The notes: generated from the sequence alone by a model not told the origin. Shown: positions 38,328 through 48,412, numbered from the stretch's first letter. The stretch is 64,000 nt of DNA from Aquitalea denitrificans (GCF_009856625.1 NZ_CP047241.1:3968001-4032000); one strand, 5' to 3'. Made by a program: numbers and translations.

Positions 38328-40643
38328 ATGGCTTTGTGCATGCTCAAACTGCAGCCCACGAAAATGACACTGGCCCTGGCCGCCGCATTCTCGGTTTCTA
38401 CCGCCCAGGCCGACGATAATGCGCCCCAGGCGCTTACCCCCCCGCCCGCAGCCCAAGGACAGACGCATGTCACTGCCGACCACATGGACGGGCAGATGCA
38501 GGACAAGCTCAAGGCCAGCGGCGATGTGGTGGTGATCCGCGACAACCAGACCCTGGAAGCGGACTGGCTGGATTACTACCAGCAACAGAACCGGGTAAAG
38601 GCGGGCAACCACTTCCGCCTCACCCGCGAGAAAGACGTCGTCACCGGTACTACGCTGGACTACTGGATGGACGAGCACACCGGCTCGGCCCAACAGCCCT
38701 CCTTCCAGATGGGCAGCCCGGATACCAGCAACAAGCCGGGTGGTGCCAAGCGCAGCCTGGCGCAGTCCGGCATCGCCTTCCGTGGCGATGGCAGCGAGGT
38801 ACAGTTCACCGGACCAGACCAGTACCGCCTGATCAACAGTCGCGTGAACTCCTGCGTGGTGGGTGATGACTCCTGGTATCTGAAGTCCTCCACCCTGGAC
38901 CTGAACTACACTACGAATATCGGCGTTGCCCGCAATGCCCGACTGGAATTCCAGGGCGTCCCCATCCTGTACACGCCGTGGATCGACTTTCCGCTGGATG
39001 GCAGCCGCAAGTCCGGCCTGCTGACGCCTACCTTCCGCTCCGGCACCACCGGCTTCGATATTGCGCTTCCCTACTACTGGAACATTGCACCCAATTTCGA
39101 CGCCACCTTCACGCCGCACCTCAACCTGAAGCACGGCACCATGCTGGCCGGAGAATTCCGCTACCTGGAGCCGGGCTACGAAGGCAGCATCTATACCGAG
39201 CAGTTACGCAATGACAAGCTGACCAATACCAACCGCTATGCCTGGTATGCGACGCACAAACAAACCGTCGTCCCCGGCCTGACTTTCGGCTACGAGTACA
39301 ACTACGTTTCCGACGTCAATTACTTCAGCGACTTCGGCGACCGCACCCTGCAGGCAACCAATATCAACCTCAAGCGTGAAGCCTGGGTGAAATACTCCAC
39401 TGGTTGGCAGGGTGGCAATGTCGACACCATGCTGCGTGCCCAGCGCTACCAGACGCTGGAAGATCCGGTCATCGCTGCCGACCAGCCCTATGCGCGTCTG
39501 CCGCAAATGACGCTGGTGGCCAACCAGAAGCTGCCCGCCGGCCTGAGTTTCAACCTGCAAGGCGACATGACCCGCTTCTCGCACCCCACCTTGCAGACCG
39601 GTGACCGTTTCGTGGCCTACCCCAGCGTGACCTGGTCGCTGCTGGAAAAGAGCTGGGGCTTCATCAAGCCCAAGTTCGGGGTCAACTACACCAAATACGA
39701 CCTGAACCCGCTGGGCAGCAATACCACGCCGGGCAGCACCATCACCCGGACACTGCCGATATTCAGCACCGATTCCGGCCTGTCCTTCGAACGTGATACC
39801 AAATTTGGCGGCAGCGACTACGTGGAAACGTTGGAACCGCGCCTGTTCTACGTTTACATTCCGGCCAAGGACCAAAGCAAGATCCCGAACTTCGACAGTT
39901 CGGAAAACGACTTCAACTTTGCCCAGCTGTTCTCGGAAAACCGCTTCTCCGGCTGGGACCGCATCAATGCCGCCAACCAGCTGACTGCAGCAGTTACCAG
40001 CCGCCTGATCAGCAGCGAGTCCGGTATCGAACGCCTGCGTGTCATGTTGGGCCAGCGCTACTACTTCAAGAATGAAGACACCTCGCTGTATGGCGACCAG
40101 ATCACCCTGCAGAACAACAGCAAGGGCCTGCTGGGCAGCCTGGGTGGTGATCTGACCAAATCATGGCGTCTGGACAGTACCTACGAATACAACCAGGACC
40201 TGTCCAAGACCCAGCGTTACAACCTGCAAGTACGTTACAACCCGGCACCGGGTAAAACGGTCAGCCTGCGTTACCGCTATGGCCGTTACGAACAGATCGG
40301 CGACACCACCCAGTATGGTCCGCTGCGCCAGATCGACCTGGGCGTGCAATGGCCGATCGCCCGCCAGTGGTATGCCGTTGGCCGCGAAAGCTATTCGCTG
40401 ATCGACAACAAGCCACTTGAGCATCTGCTCGGTGTGGAGTACAACGACGGCTGCTGGACTGCCCGCTTTGTAGTGAAACGTGATTCGACGCTGGCCACCA
40501 CCATTTCTTCAGCCTCAACCAGCACCGGTGTATTCTTCCAGCTGGAACTGCGCGGTCTTGGTGGTCTGGGCAGCAGCCCGACCTCCGACCTGAAGCTGGC
40601 GATTCCGGGCTACTCCAATATTTCCGACATCCAATCTTATTGA
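38328..40643 (+). CDS. lptD: LPS assembly outer-membrane protein LptD
   Basis: Outer-membrane beta-barrel that with LptE inserts lipopolysaccharide into the outer leaflet. About 771 aa: a signal peptide (MTLALAAAFSVSTAQA core), an N-terminal LptA-like domain (residues about 35-160, VTADHMDGQMQDKLKASGDVVV), then a large beta-barrel with aromatic-rich strands. The start is uncertain among ATGs at 38280, 38328 and 38340; I chose 38328. It heads lptD-surA-pdxA. Confidence 0.95.
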   Translation: MALCMLKLQPTKMTLALAAAFSVSTAQADDNAPQALTPPPAAQGQTHVTADHMDGQMQDKLKASGDVVVIRDNQTLEADWLDYYQQQNRVKAGNHFRLTREKDVVTGTTLDYWMDEHTGSAQQPSFQMGSPDTSNKPGGAKRSLAQSGIAFRGDGSEVQFTGPDQYRLINSRVNSCVVGDDSWYLKSSTLDLNYTTNIGVARNARLEFQGVPILYTPWIDFPLDGSRKSGLLTPTFRSGTTGFDIALPYYWNIAPNFDATFTPHLNLKHGTMLAGEFRYLEPGYEGSIYTEQLRNDKLTNTNRYAWYATHKQTVVPGLTFGYEYNYVSDVNYFSDFGDRTLQATNINLKREAWVKYSTGWQGGNVDTMLRAQRYQTLEDPVIAADQPYARLPQMTLVANQKLPAGLSFNLQGDMTRFSHPTLQTGDRFVAYPSVTWSLLEKSWGFIKPKFGVNYTKYDLNPLGSNTTPGSTITRTLPIFSTDSGLSFERDTKFGGSDYVETLEPRLFYVYIPAKDQSKIPNFDSSENDFNFAQLFSENRFSGWDRINAANQLTAAVTSRLISSESGIERLRVMLGQRYYFKNEDTSLYGDQITLQNNSKGLLGSLGGDLTKSWRLDSTYEYNQDLSKTQRYNLQVRYNPAPGKTVSLRYRYGRYEQIGDTTQYGPLRQIDLGVQWPIARQWYAVGRESYSLIDNKPLEHLLGVEYNDGCWTARFVVKRDSTLATTISSASTSTGVFFQLELRGLGGLGSSPTSDLKLAIPGYSNISDIQSY

Positions 40644-40645
40644 CC

Positions 40646-41935
40646 ATGAAAAAAACCCTGCTTGCTCTGTTGATCGCAACACTTGTCCAGACGACCCATG
40701 CAGCACCGGCCAACCCGGTCAATGAAATGGATCGCATCGTGGCTGTGGTCAACAAGACCGTGATCACCAATTTCGACCTGCAAAACCGTGTCGATGCAAC
40801 CATCCAGCAACTCAAGGGCCAGAACATCACCCCGCCGGCGCGCGATGTCCTGGCGCACCAGGTGCTGGAACAGATGATTACCGAACAGGTACAGCTGGAA
40901 TACGCCAACAGCAACGGCATGCGGGTGGACGAGCATGACCTGGACCTGGCCATCGACGACCTTGCCAAGCAAAACAAGATGGACGTGAAGGGCCTGCAGG
41001 CTCAACTGGCCAAGGAAGGCGTACCCTTTGCCCGTTTCCGCGAAGAAATCCGCCGCGAAATCGTGCTGGCACGCCTGAAAAACAATGAAATCGGCTCCCG
41101 TATCAATGTCACCGACAGCGAAGTCGATCAGGTACTAAAGAGTGCCCAGAGCGCCAATCGCAGCGAATACCATCTGGCCACCATCCTGGTCAGCACGCCG
41201 GAACGGGCCGATGCCAAGCAACTGGACAATCTGGCGGCCAAGGCCAACAAGGCACTGGGCGAGCTGAATGACAAGCAGCCGTTTGCCAAGGTTGCCGCCA
41301 CTTACTCTGATGCGCCGAACGGCATCAAGGGTGGCGATCTGGGCTGGCGCCCGTCCGCCACCTTGCCGCCGGAATTCGTCTCCATGCTGGACAAGCTCAA
41401 CCCCGGCCAGCACACCGGCGTCATCCGCACGCCGCAGGGCTTCATGATTTTCCAGCTGATCGAAAAACGTAGCGGCAACCAACCCCTGCTGGTGGAGCAG
41501 TACCACACTTCGCATATCCTGATCCGCACCAATGAAGCAGTATCGGATGCCGATGCCAAGAACCGTATCCTGCAAATCCGCGACCGCATCCTGCGCGGGG
41601 CCAAGTTTGCCGAAATGGCCAAGCTGTATTCGGAAGACGGCAGCAACGCCAAAGGTGGCGATCTGGGCTGGGTCAACAAGGGCGACATGGTGCCCGAGTT
41701 TGAAAAAGCCATGCTGGCCCTGCCGGTAGGCACCGTATCCGAACCGGTGCGCAGCCCCTTCGGCTGGCACCTGATCCTGGTAGATGCCAAGCGCAACCAG
41801 GATGTATCTGCCGACCGCGAGCGCCAGACCATCAAGCAACAGCTGCGCCTGCGCAAGCTGGACCAGGCATACCTCGACTGGGTACGCCAACTGCGCGACT
41901 CGGCTTTTGTTGAAGAACGCCTCGACGACAAATAA
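40646..41935 (+). CDS. surA: Periplasmic peptidyl-prolyl isomerase/chaperone SurA
   Basis: Chaperone for outer-membrane proteins such as LptD. 429 aa: a signal peptide (MKKTLLALLIATLVQTTHA), the N-terminal SurA chaperone domain (VVNKTVITNFDL), two parvulin domains (about residues 170-270 and 285-385, each with a GGDLGW-type signature) and a short C-terminal helix. The ATG is two bases after the lptD stop; an in-frame TTG at 40640 is less likely. Confidence 0.97.
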   Translation: MKKTLLALLIATLVQTTHAAPANPVNEMDRIVAVVNKTVITNFDLQNRVDATIQQLKGQNITPPARDVLAHQVLEQMITEQVQLEYANSNGMRVDEHDLDLAIDDLAKQNKMDVKGLQAQLAKEGVPFARFREEIRREIVLARLKNNEIGSRINVTDSEVDQVLKSAQSANRSEYHLATILVSTPERADAKQLDNLAAKANKALGELNDKQPFAKVAATYSDAPNGIKGGDLGWRPSATLPPEFVSMLDKLNPGQHTGVIRTPQGFMIFQLIEKRSGNQPLLVEQYHTSHILIRTNEAVSDADAKNRILQIRDRILRGAKFAEMAKLYSEDGSNAKGGDLGWVNKGDMVPEFEKAMLALPVGTVSEPVRSPFGWHLILVDAKRNQDVSADRERQTIKQQLRLRKLDQAYLDWVRQLRDSAFVEERLDDK

Positions 41936-41938
41936 GCC

Positions 41939-42928
41939 ATGACAGATACCCGCCCCCTGCTTGCAGTCACCGCCGGCGAACCCGCCGGCATCGGCCCCGA
42001 CCTGGTGCTGCAACTGGCTGACTGGCAGGGTGCGGCACGACTGGTGGTGATTGCCGACCTGCCGCTGCTGCAACAGCGTGCTGCGCTGCTGGGCCTGCAC
42101 CAGCAGCAATTCATGCCTTACCGGCCCGGCCAGCCCGCGCCGGTGGCAGGTACGCTGGAAGTCCTGCATGTGCCGCTGGCCGCACCGGTCACGCCGGGCG
42201 TGCTGGATGCGAGCAATGGCCGTTACGTGCTGGATACGCTGGATGCCGCCATTGCCGGTTGCCTGTCCGGCGAATTTGCCGGCATGGTGACGGCACCGGT
42301 GCACAAGGGCGTCATCAACGATGCCGGCGTGCCTTTCAGCGGCCACACCGAATACCTGGCGGAACACACCGCCACACCCCGCGTGGTGATGATGCTGGCC
42401 GGTGCCGGCATGCGGGTGGCGCTGGTCACCACCCACCTGCCCTTGCGTGCTGTGGCGGATGCCATCACCCAACCGGAGCTGGAAGCCGTCATTCGCATCC
42501 TGCATGCCGATCTGCAACACAAATTCGGCCTGCCCTCGCCGCGCATCCTGGTGGCCGGCCTCAACCCGCATGCCGGTGAATCCGGCCACATGGGGCGTGA
42601 GGAAATCGACGTCATCGAACCGGTATTGCAACAGTTGCGCGCCGAAGGCATGCAGCTGATCGGCCCGCTGCCCGCCGATACCCTGTTCAACCCGGACAAG
42701 CTGGCGACAGCCGATGCCGTACTGGCCATGTACCACGATCAGGGCCTGCCGGTGCTCAAGCACGCCAGCTTCGGGGCTGGCATCAACATCACGCTGGGCC
42801 TGCCCATCATCCGCACCTCGGTGGACCATGGCACGGCACTGGACCTGGCCGGCACAGGCCGGGCCGATCCGGGCAGCCTGTTCGAGGCAGTGCGTCTGGC
42901 CACACAGCTGGCCGCCAGCCAGCAGTGA
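41939..42928 (+). CDS. pdxA: 4-hydroxythreonine-4-phosphate dehydrogenase
   Basis: Step of the DXP-dependent pyridoxal 5'-phosphate pathway. 329 aa with GEPAGIGPDL at the N-terminus, the metal-binding His residues in FSGHTEYLAEHT and YHDQGLPVLKH, and the C-terminal DHGTALDLAGTG. Three bases after the surA stop, in the widely conserved surA-pdxA pair. ksgA, which often follows, is not here. Confidence 0.97.
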   Translation: MTDTRPLLAVTAGEPAGIGPDLVLQLADWQGAARLVVIADLPLLQQRAALLGLHQQQFMPYRPGQPAPVAGTLEVLHVPLAAPVTPGVLDASNGRYVLDTLDAAIAGCLSGEFAGMVTAPVHKGVINDAGVPFSGHTEYLAEHTATPRVVMMLAGAGMRVALVTTHLPLRAVADAITQPELEAVIRILHADLQHKFGLPSPRILVAGLNPHAGESGHMGREEIDVIEPVLQQLRAEGMQLIGPLPADTLFNPDKLATADAVLAMYHDQGLPVLKHASFGAGINITLGLPIIRTSVDHGTALDLAGTGRADPGSLFEAVRLATQLAASQQ

Positions 42929-42948
42929 ACACACAGCAAAAACACCAC

Positions 42949-42981
42949 AGCCCCTGCTAATAACAGGGGCTTTTCCTTTTG
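42949..42981 (+). terminator. Rho-independent terminator after pdxA
   Basis: Stem AGCCCCTG / CAGGGGCT with a seven-base loop, then TTTTCCTTTT, 20 bases after the pdxA stop. Confidence 0.88.
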
Positions 42982-43146
42982 TGGCAATACCTTAAGGCGA
43001 ATGGACCTGTTTTGTCGGACAACATCCAGAATCGGTCGGTATCTTTATATCAAAATGTAAAAATGACGTGAACGGCATTTTTCGCAACGCAGCAATTGGG
43101 CTAAACTAGCCGCTAATGTATTCAAACAATTACAGCAGCACGGACC

Positions 43147-46100
43147 ATGACCACCAGCACCCATCAGCGTCTCCGCGAGATCCCCTATAACTACACATCC
43201 TATTCGGACCGGGAAATCTTCATCCGGCTTCTGGGCGCTCCCATGTGGGCGCTGCTGGAAGAGTTGCGCAGCGAGCGCAAGACCGGCCGTTCTGCCCGCA
43301 TGTTGTTTGAAGTGCTGGGGGATATCTGGGTGGTGGACCGCAACCCCTACCTGGTAGACGACCTGCTGGACAACCCCAAGCGCCTGTCCGCGCTGGTGGA
43401 AGCCATGCACCACCGCCTGCAGGAAGTGGAAAAGCGCCGCGAAGGCAATGACAAGGTAGGCCAGCTGATTGCCGCCGCCCGCCAGGCGGTGAACGCCTTC
43501 GAGCAGCAATTTGCCGAAACCCGCGATCTGCGCCAAGCCATTCTGAAAAAGCTCAGCCGCTACACCCGCCGCGACAACATCCTGTTTGATGGTCTGGCCC
43601 GTGTGTCGCACGTAACCGACGCCACCGACTGGCGCGTGGAATACCCCTTCGTGGTGCTGTCGCCGGATACCGAAGAAGAAATCGCCCCGCTGGTGCGCGC
43701 GCTGATCGAACTGGAACTGACCATCATCCCGCGTGGCGGTGGTACCGGTTATACCGGCGGTGCAGTACCGCTGGACCGCCGCAGCGCCGTCATCAACACC
43801 GAAAAGCTGGTGCAGCACAACGGCGTGGAATACATCGCCCTGCCCGGCCTGGATGGCCAGCGCGCCACCATCCAGTGCGGTGCCGGTGTGGTCACCGCCC
43901 GCGTGGCCGAGGCGGCCAGTGCTGCCGGTTTGGTGTTTGCCGTCGACCCCACCTCGGCTGAAGCCTCCTGTATTGGCGGCAACGTCGCCATGAATGCCGG
44001 CGGCAAGAAAGCCCTGCTGTGGGGCACCGCGCTGGACAACCTGGCCAGCTGGAAAATGGTGGACCCGAACGGCAACTGGATGTTCATCGAACGCGTCGGC
44101 CACAACTACGGCAAGATCCACGACGTGGACGTGGCCAGCTTCCGCATCACCCGTTACAAGGAAGACGACAAAACCGTCCTGTCCACCGAGCAGCTGGACA
44201 TCCCCGGCCCCACTTTCCGTAAAGTCGGCCTGGGCAAGGATGTGACCGACAAATTCCTCGCCGGCCTGCCCGGCGTGCAGAAAGAAGGCACCGACGGCAT
44301 CATCACCAGTGCGCGCTTCGTGTTGCACCGCATGCCGGCACACACCCGCACCGTGTGTCTGGAATTCTTCGGCACCGTGGCCCAGGCTACGCCGGCCATT
44401 GTCGAAATCACCGACTACTTCAAGCCCGGTGGTGCCGGCCATGCGGCAGGCGTGCAGCTGGCCGGTCTGGAACACCTGGACTGGCGCTATGTGCGCGCCG
44501 TGGGTTATGCCACCAAGGCCAAGAGCAAGGGCAGACCAAAAATGGTCCTGCTGGCCGACATTGTCTGCGACAACGAAAATGCCGTGGCCGAAGCCACCAG
44601 CCAGGTGGTGCGCTTTGCCAATGCCCGTACCGGTGAAGGCTTTATTGCCGTTACCGCCGAAGCGCGCAAGAAGTTCTGGCTGGACCGCTCGCGCACTGCC
44701 GCCATCTCGCGCCACACCAACGCCTTCAAGATCAACGAAGACGTGGTGATTCCGCTACCGCGGCTGGGCGATTACTCCGACGGCATCGAACGCATCAATA
44801 TCGAACTGTCGGTCGCCAACAAGCTGCGCCTGCTGGATACGCTGACCGAATACTTCCATGGCCGCCTGCCGGTGGATACCGAAGGCGGAGCCGTCTCCGC
44901 CGACGAAATCATCGGCGAACGCCGCAGTGCCGCACTGGAGCTGATTTCCACCCTGCGTCAGCGCTGGCAGTGGCTGCTGGACAATCTGGATGCACCGTTT
45001 GCCCAGTACCGCTCGCTGTGGCCGGATGCACCGCTGGTGGATGCCAATGCCAGCCCGTCCAGTGTGTTCATCGCCATGCGCGATTTCCAGCTGCGTGTCA
45101 GCTGGAAGGACGAATTGCTGAACGATCTGGAAAACCTGTTCTCCGGCAAGGCCGACGCACCGATTCTGGACGCCGTGCATGCACTGCACCAGAAAGTGCT
45201 GCGTGGCCGCGTGTTCGTGGCACTGCACATGCACGCCGGTGACGGCAACGTGCATACCAACCTGCCGGTCAACTCCGACGACTACGACATGCTGCAAACC
45301 GCACACAAGGCGGTGGCACGCATCATGCAGCTGGCACGCAGCCTGAACGGCGTGATTTCCGGCGAACACGGCATCGGCATCACCAAGCTGGAATTCCTCA
45401 CCGAGGACGAAATCGCCCCCTTCCGCGCCTACAAGCAGCGCGTGGATCCGAAAGGCCATTTCAACCGCGGCAAGCTGTTGCCGGGTGCCGACCTCACCAT
45501 GGCCTACACCCCGTCGTTCTCGCTACTGGGGGCGGAATCGCTGATTCTGGAGCAATCCGACATCGGTGCCATTTCCAACAGCGTCAAGGACTGCCTGCGT
45601 TGCGGCAAGTGCAAACCGGTGTGCTCCACCCACGTGCCACGCGCCAACCTGCTGTACAGCCCACGCAACAAGATTCTGGGCGTCGGCCTGCTGACCGAGG
45701 CCTTCCTGTACGAAGAACAGACCCGCCGTGGTGTCAGCCTCAAGCACTTTGACGAGCTGTCCGACGTAGCGGATCACTGCACGGTATGCCACCGCTGCGT
45801 GAAACCCTGCCCGGTGAAGATCGACTTCGGCGATGTCTCGGTCGCCATGCGCAACTTCCTGCGCAAGACCGGCAACAAGCGCTTCAATCCCGGCACCGCG
45901 CTGGGTATGGCCTTCCTCACCGTCAAGGACCCGGCCACCATCAAGGCCATCCGTGGTGGTCTGGTCGGCTTTGCCTACAAGGCCCAGCGCCTGGGTTACA
46001 GCGTGGGCAAGAAGCTGCACCTGATTGGCGGGCAAACCAAACAGCCGCCGTCCACCGTCGGCAAGGCACCGATCAAGCAGCAGGTGATCCACTTCATCAA

Positions 46101-46989
46101 CAAGCCGATGCCGGGCGGCCTGCCCAAGAAAACCGCGCGCGCGCTGCTGGATGTGGAAGACGCCAATGTAGTACCGGTTATCCGCAACCCGCAGGTGGCG
46201 GAAGATGCCGAAGCGGTGTTCTACTTCCCCGGCTGTGGTTCGGAACGCCTGTTCAGCCAGGTAGGCCTCGCTACCCAGGCCATGCTGTGGCATGTCGGCA
46301 CCCAGACCGTGCTGCCGCCGGGCTATCTGTGCTGTGGCTACCCGCAGACCTCCGCCGGCTATGCCGACAAGGGTGAGGCCATCACCACGGAAAACCGCGT
46401 GCTGTTCCACCGTCTGGCCAACACGCTGAACTATCTGGACATCAAGACCGTGGTGGTCAGCTGTGGCACCTGCTACGACCAGTTGGCCAAGTACCGTTTC
46501 GAGGAAATCTTCCCAGGCTGCCGCATCATCGACATCCATGAATACCTGATGGAGAAGGGCCTGAAGCTGGACGGGATTGGCGGTCAGAAGTATATGTACC
46601 ACGACCCCTGCCACACCCCGATCAAAACCTACCAGCCGCTGGACGTGGCCAACAAGCTATTGGGTGGCGGTGTAACGCTGAACGACCGCTGCTGCGGTGA
46701 GTCCGGCACCTTTGCCGCCAGCCGACCAGACATTGCCACCCAGGTGCGCTCGCGCAAGGAAGAGGAAATCAACACGGATCTGGCCAAGATCGGAGCTACC
46801 GAGCAGCCGGTGAAGATTCTCACCTCCTGCCCGTCCTGCCTGCAGGGCCTGTCGCGCTACAGCCCGGATACCGGCACCGAAGCCGACTACATCGTGGTGG
46901 AAATGGCTAAGCACATCCTGGGCAAAAACTGGATGAAGGACTACGTGGAAAAAGCCCGCAACGGCGGTATCGAGCGCGTGCTGCTGTAA
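43147..46989 (+). CDS. Large FAD/Fe-S dehydrogenase (DUF3683, D-lactate dehydrogenase type)
   Basis: 1280 aa, several enzyme modules in one chain: an N-terminal DUF3683-type region (about 1-150), an FAD-binding domain of the PCMH type (IPRGGGTGYTGGAVPLDRRSAVINT), an FAD-oxidase C-terminal domain (HMHAGDGNVHTNLPVN, GEHGIGITK), two 4Fe-4S motifs (LRCGKCKPVC and CTVCHRCVKPCP) and two CCG domains (GYLCCGYP, DRCCGESG). This matches quinone-linked D-2-hydroxyacid dehydrogenases such as Dld-II/YdiJ types; lactate is the likely but unproved substrate. Monocistronic, followed by a terminator. Confidence 0.9.
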   Translation: MTTSTHQRLREIPYNYTSYSDREIFIRLLGAPMWALLEELRSERKTGRSARMLFEVLGDIWVVDRNPYLVDDLLDNPKRLSALVEAMHHRLQEVEKRREGNDKVGQLIAAARQAVNAFEQQFAETRDLRQAILKKLSRYTRRDNILFDGLARVSHVTDATDWRVEYPFVVLSPDTEEEIAPLVRALIELELTIIPRGGGTGYTGGAVPLDRRSAVINTEKLVQHNGVEYIALPGLDGQRATIQCGAGVVTARVAEAASAAGLVFAVDPTSAEASCIGGNVAMNAGGKKALLWGTALDNLASWKMVDPNGNWMFIERVGHNYGKIHDVDVASFRITRYKEDDKTVLSTEQLDIPGPTFRKVGLGKDVTDKFLAGLPGVQKEGTDGIITSARFVLHRMPAHTRTVCLEFFGTVAQATPAIVEITDYFKPGGAGHAAGVQLAGLEHLDWRYVRAVGYATKAKSKGRPKMVLLADIVCDNENAVAEATSQVVRFANARTGEGFIAVTAEARKKFWLDRSRTAAISRHTNAFKINEDVVIPLPRLGDYSDGIERINIELSVANKLRLLDTLTEYFHGRLPVDTEGGAVSADEIIGERRSAALELISTLRQRWQWLLDNLDAPFAQYRSLWPDAPLVDANASPSSVFIAMRDFQLRVSWKDELLNDLENLFSGKADAPILDAVHALHQKVLRGRVFVALHMHAGDGNVHTNLPVNSDDYDMLQTAHKAVARIMQLARSLNGVISGEHGIGITKLEFLTEDEIAPFRAYKQRVDPKGHFNRGKLLPGADLTMAYTPSFSLLGAESLILEQSDIGAISNSVKDCLRCGKCKPVCSTHVPRANLLYSPRNKILGVGLLTEAFLYEEQTRRGVSLKHFDELSDVADHCTVCHRCVKPCPVKIDFGDVSVAMRNFLRKTGNKRFNPGTALGMAFLTVKDPATIKAIRGGLVGFAYKAQRLGYSVGKKLHLIGGQTKQPPSTVGKAPIKQQVIHFINKPMPGGLPKKTARALLDVEDANVVPVIRNPQVAEDAEAVFYFPGCGSERLFSQVGLATQAMLWHVGTQTVLPPGYLCCGYPQTSAGYADKGEAITTENRVLFHRLANTLNYLDIKTVVVSCGTCYDQLAKYRFEEIFPGCRIIDIHEYLMEKGLKLDGIGGQKYMYHDPCHTPIKTYQPLDVANKLLGGGVTLNDRCCGESGTFAASRPDIATQVRSRKEEEINTDLAKIGATEQPVKILTSCPSCLQGLSRYSPDTGTEADYIVVEMAKHILGKNWMKDYVEKARNGGIERVLL

Positions 46990-47015
46990 GCCTTTTTTCT
47001 TGGCATCACCCACAC

Positions 47016-47044
47016 AACCGCAGGCCCTGTGCCTGCGGTTTTTT
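47016..47044. terminator. Bidirectional terminator between the FAD dehydrogenase and the GST-like gene
   Basis: Stem AACCGCAGGC / GCCTGCGGTT with a five-base loop and a T6 run on the plus strand, 27 bases after the dehydrogenase stop. It touches the end of the convergent gene. Confidence 0.9.
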
Positions 47045-47796
47045 CATGGCTGAATGCAAGATGCCGGGCGATGCAGGCGATAGGTGCGCTGCAGCCAGTC
47101 ATACAGCGGGCGCTGCACAAAGCCCTGCCGCCATTGCCTGATCACCTCGGGCAGGCAGGCCTGCATTGCCGTCTCATCCCCACTCCACGGCAGCATCGGC
47201 CACAGCAGGGAGGCGGCAGTCAGATCGGCCCGGCTGAAGGCATCCCCCACCAGATAATCCCGACCTTGCAAGGCGGCTTCCAGCGTATCCAGTGCCTGTT
47301 CCAGCTGCGGCAAAGCTGCGGACGCACTCTGCGGGGTGATCCGCATCTTGTAAAACATGGCGTGGCGAATCAGACCGAACAGCGCCTGAAACACCAGCCC
47401 CTGGCCACGCGATGCGCCGCGCAGCAGGAAGGCCATCGCATACTTGCGCTGGCGCAGTACGTGAGAATAGAACCACAAGCGCAAAGGCACACCGATTTCC
47501 TCGCCCAGCCAATGCTCCCACTCCCGTGCCTGCCTGGCCTGCGCTTCTGCGGCCGGCGTCAGGCCATGCTGTGGCCAGCGCTGGTCCAGATAGTCGATGA
47601 TGGCGGACGAATCCTGCACGATATACGGCCCGTCGCGCAAAATGGGCAGCGAACTGGCACTGGCCATGCGCCGGCTCCAGGCCAGATGCAAAGCAGGTAA
47701 CAGGTTGACCGCGCGGTAGGGCTGCTGCTTGAGGTCCAGCGCCCAGCAGGCTTTCTCACAGAAATGGGAAAAAGGGAATTGGTAGAGTGTCAGCAT
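47044..47796 (-). CDS. Glutathione S-transferase-like protein
   Basis: 250 aa from the ATG at 47794-47796. It has a thioredoxin-like N-terminal domain (LTLYQFPFSHFCEKACWAL, with Ser and Cys in the glutathione site region, then SLPILRDGPYIVQDSSAIIDYL, which contains the cis-Pro and the glutathione gamma-Glu-binding Asp-Ser). An all-helical C-terminal domain (YLVGDAFSRADLTAASLL) follows. Substrate unknown. Stands alone. Confidence 0.85.
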   Translation of the reverse strand: MLTLYQFPFSHFCEKACWALDLKQQPYRAVNLLPALHLAWSRRMASASSLPILRDGPYIVQDSSAIIDYLDQRWPQHGLTPAAEAQARQAREWEHWLGEEIGVPLRLWFYSHVLRQRKYAMAFLLRGASRGQGLVFQALFGLIRHAMFYKMRITPQSASAALPQLEQALDTLEAALQGRDYLVGDAFSRADLTAASLLWPMLPWSGDETAMQACLPEVIRQWRQGFVQRPLYDWLQRTYRLHRPASCIQP

Positions 47797-47912
47797 CAGC
47801 CCATCCGGCCCGTAGTGGCAGAGCCAACATGATGCCACGCAATGACATCGGCATTACCGGCTGTCTGGCCGGATATTGCGCCAGATCAGACCAGCAATTC
47901 CGGACGAAGCAA

Positions 47913-47944
47913 AAGCAAAAGGAGGCTTACGCCTCCTTTTGCTT
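47913..47944 (-). terminator. Terminator after the Asr-like gene
   Basis: 14-bp perfect stem AAGCAAAAGGAGGC / GCCTCCTTTTGCTT with a four-base loop, followed by TTGCTTCG on the minus strand. About 40 bases past the stop of the small His-rich gene. Confidence 0.82.
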
Positions 47945-47985
47945 GAGCACTGCTTACTGCGAGTGAGCTGCCGCTGAGCGGCTTA

Positions 47986-48276
47986 TTAATGCTGTTTGTG
48001 CGCCATCTTGTGATGATGCTTCATCACGTGATGGCGATGATGCTTGTGCATGTGCTTCTTGGCAGACTGGGCTTTTTGTGCGGCAGGTGCCGAAGCGGCC
48101 TTGCGGGCCTTCTTCACCTGATGATGTTTTTTCTTGGCCTGATGCGCCTTGGCATGGGCCTTGGCCGGAGCGGCAACGGCAGCCTTGGCAGCCGGGGCAG
48201 AGGCGTCAGCAGCAAAACCGGCAGCGGAAGCCAGACCAAACACGGCGGCAAGGGCAAGGGCGGCGATCTTTTTCAT
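47986..48276 (-). CDS. Small secreted Ala/Lys/His-rich protein, acid-shock (Asr)-like
   Basis: 96 aa: a signal peptide (MKKIAALALAAVFGLASAAGFA), an Ala/Lys-rich middle (APAKAHAKAHQAKKKHH, APAAQKAQSAKKH) and a C-terminus of about 22 residues in which about half are His. The signal peptide and the APAQKAQ/AKKHH pattern closely resemble the enterobacterial acid-shock protein Asr; the dense His tail does not and suggests metal binding or proton buffering. Start at 48276 with GGGAGA seven bases upstream. The open frame upstream lies inside the next gene's 3' region and is not used. Probably periplasmic. Confidence 0.82.
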   Translation of the reverse strand: MKKIAALALAAVFGLASAAGFAADASAPAAKAAVAAPAKAHAKAHQAKKKHHQVKKARKAASAPAAQKAQSAKKHMHKHHRHHVMKHHHKMAHKQH

Positions 48277-48412
48277 GGTCATTCTCCCGTAAGGCGACTT
48301 TGTTGGGTTCCGGAGGCAGCGTGTTTGCTGCCTCCATGAACTGCATCTTAGGGAGGGCAGAGCTGCGCGTCTGTGAGACTCTTGTAAGCCCGTGTAAGCG
48401 TTCGTAACCGCC

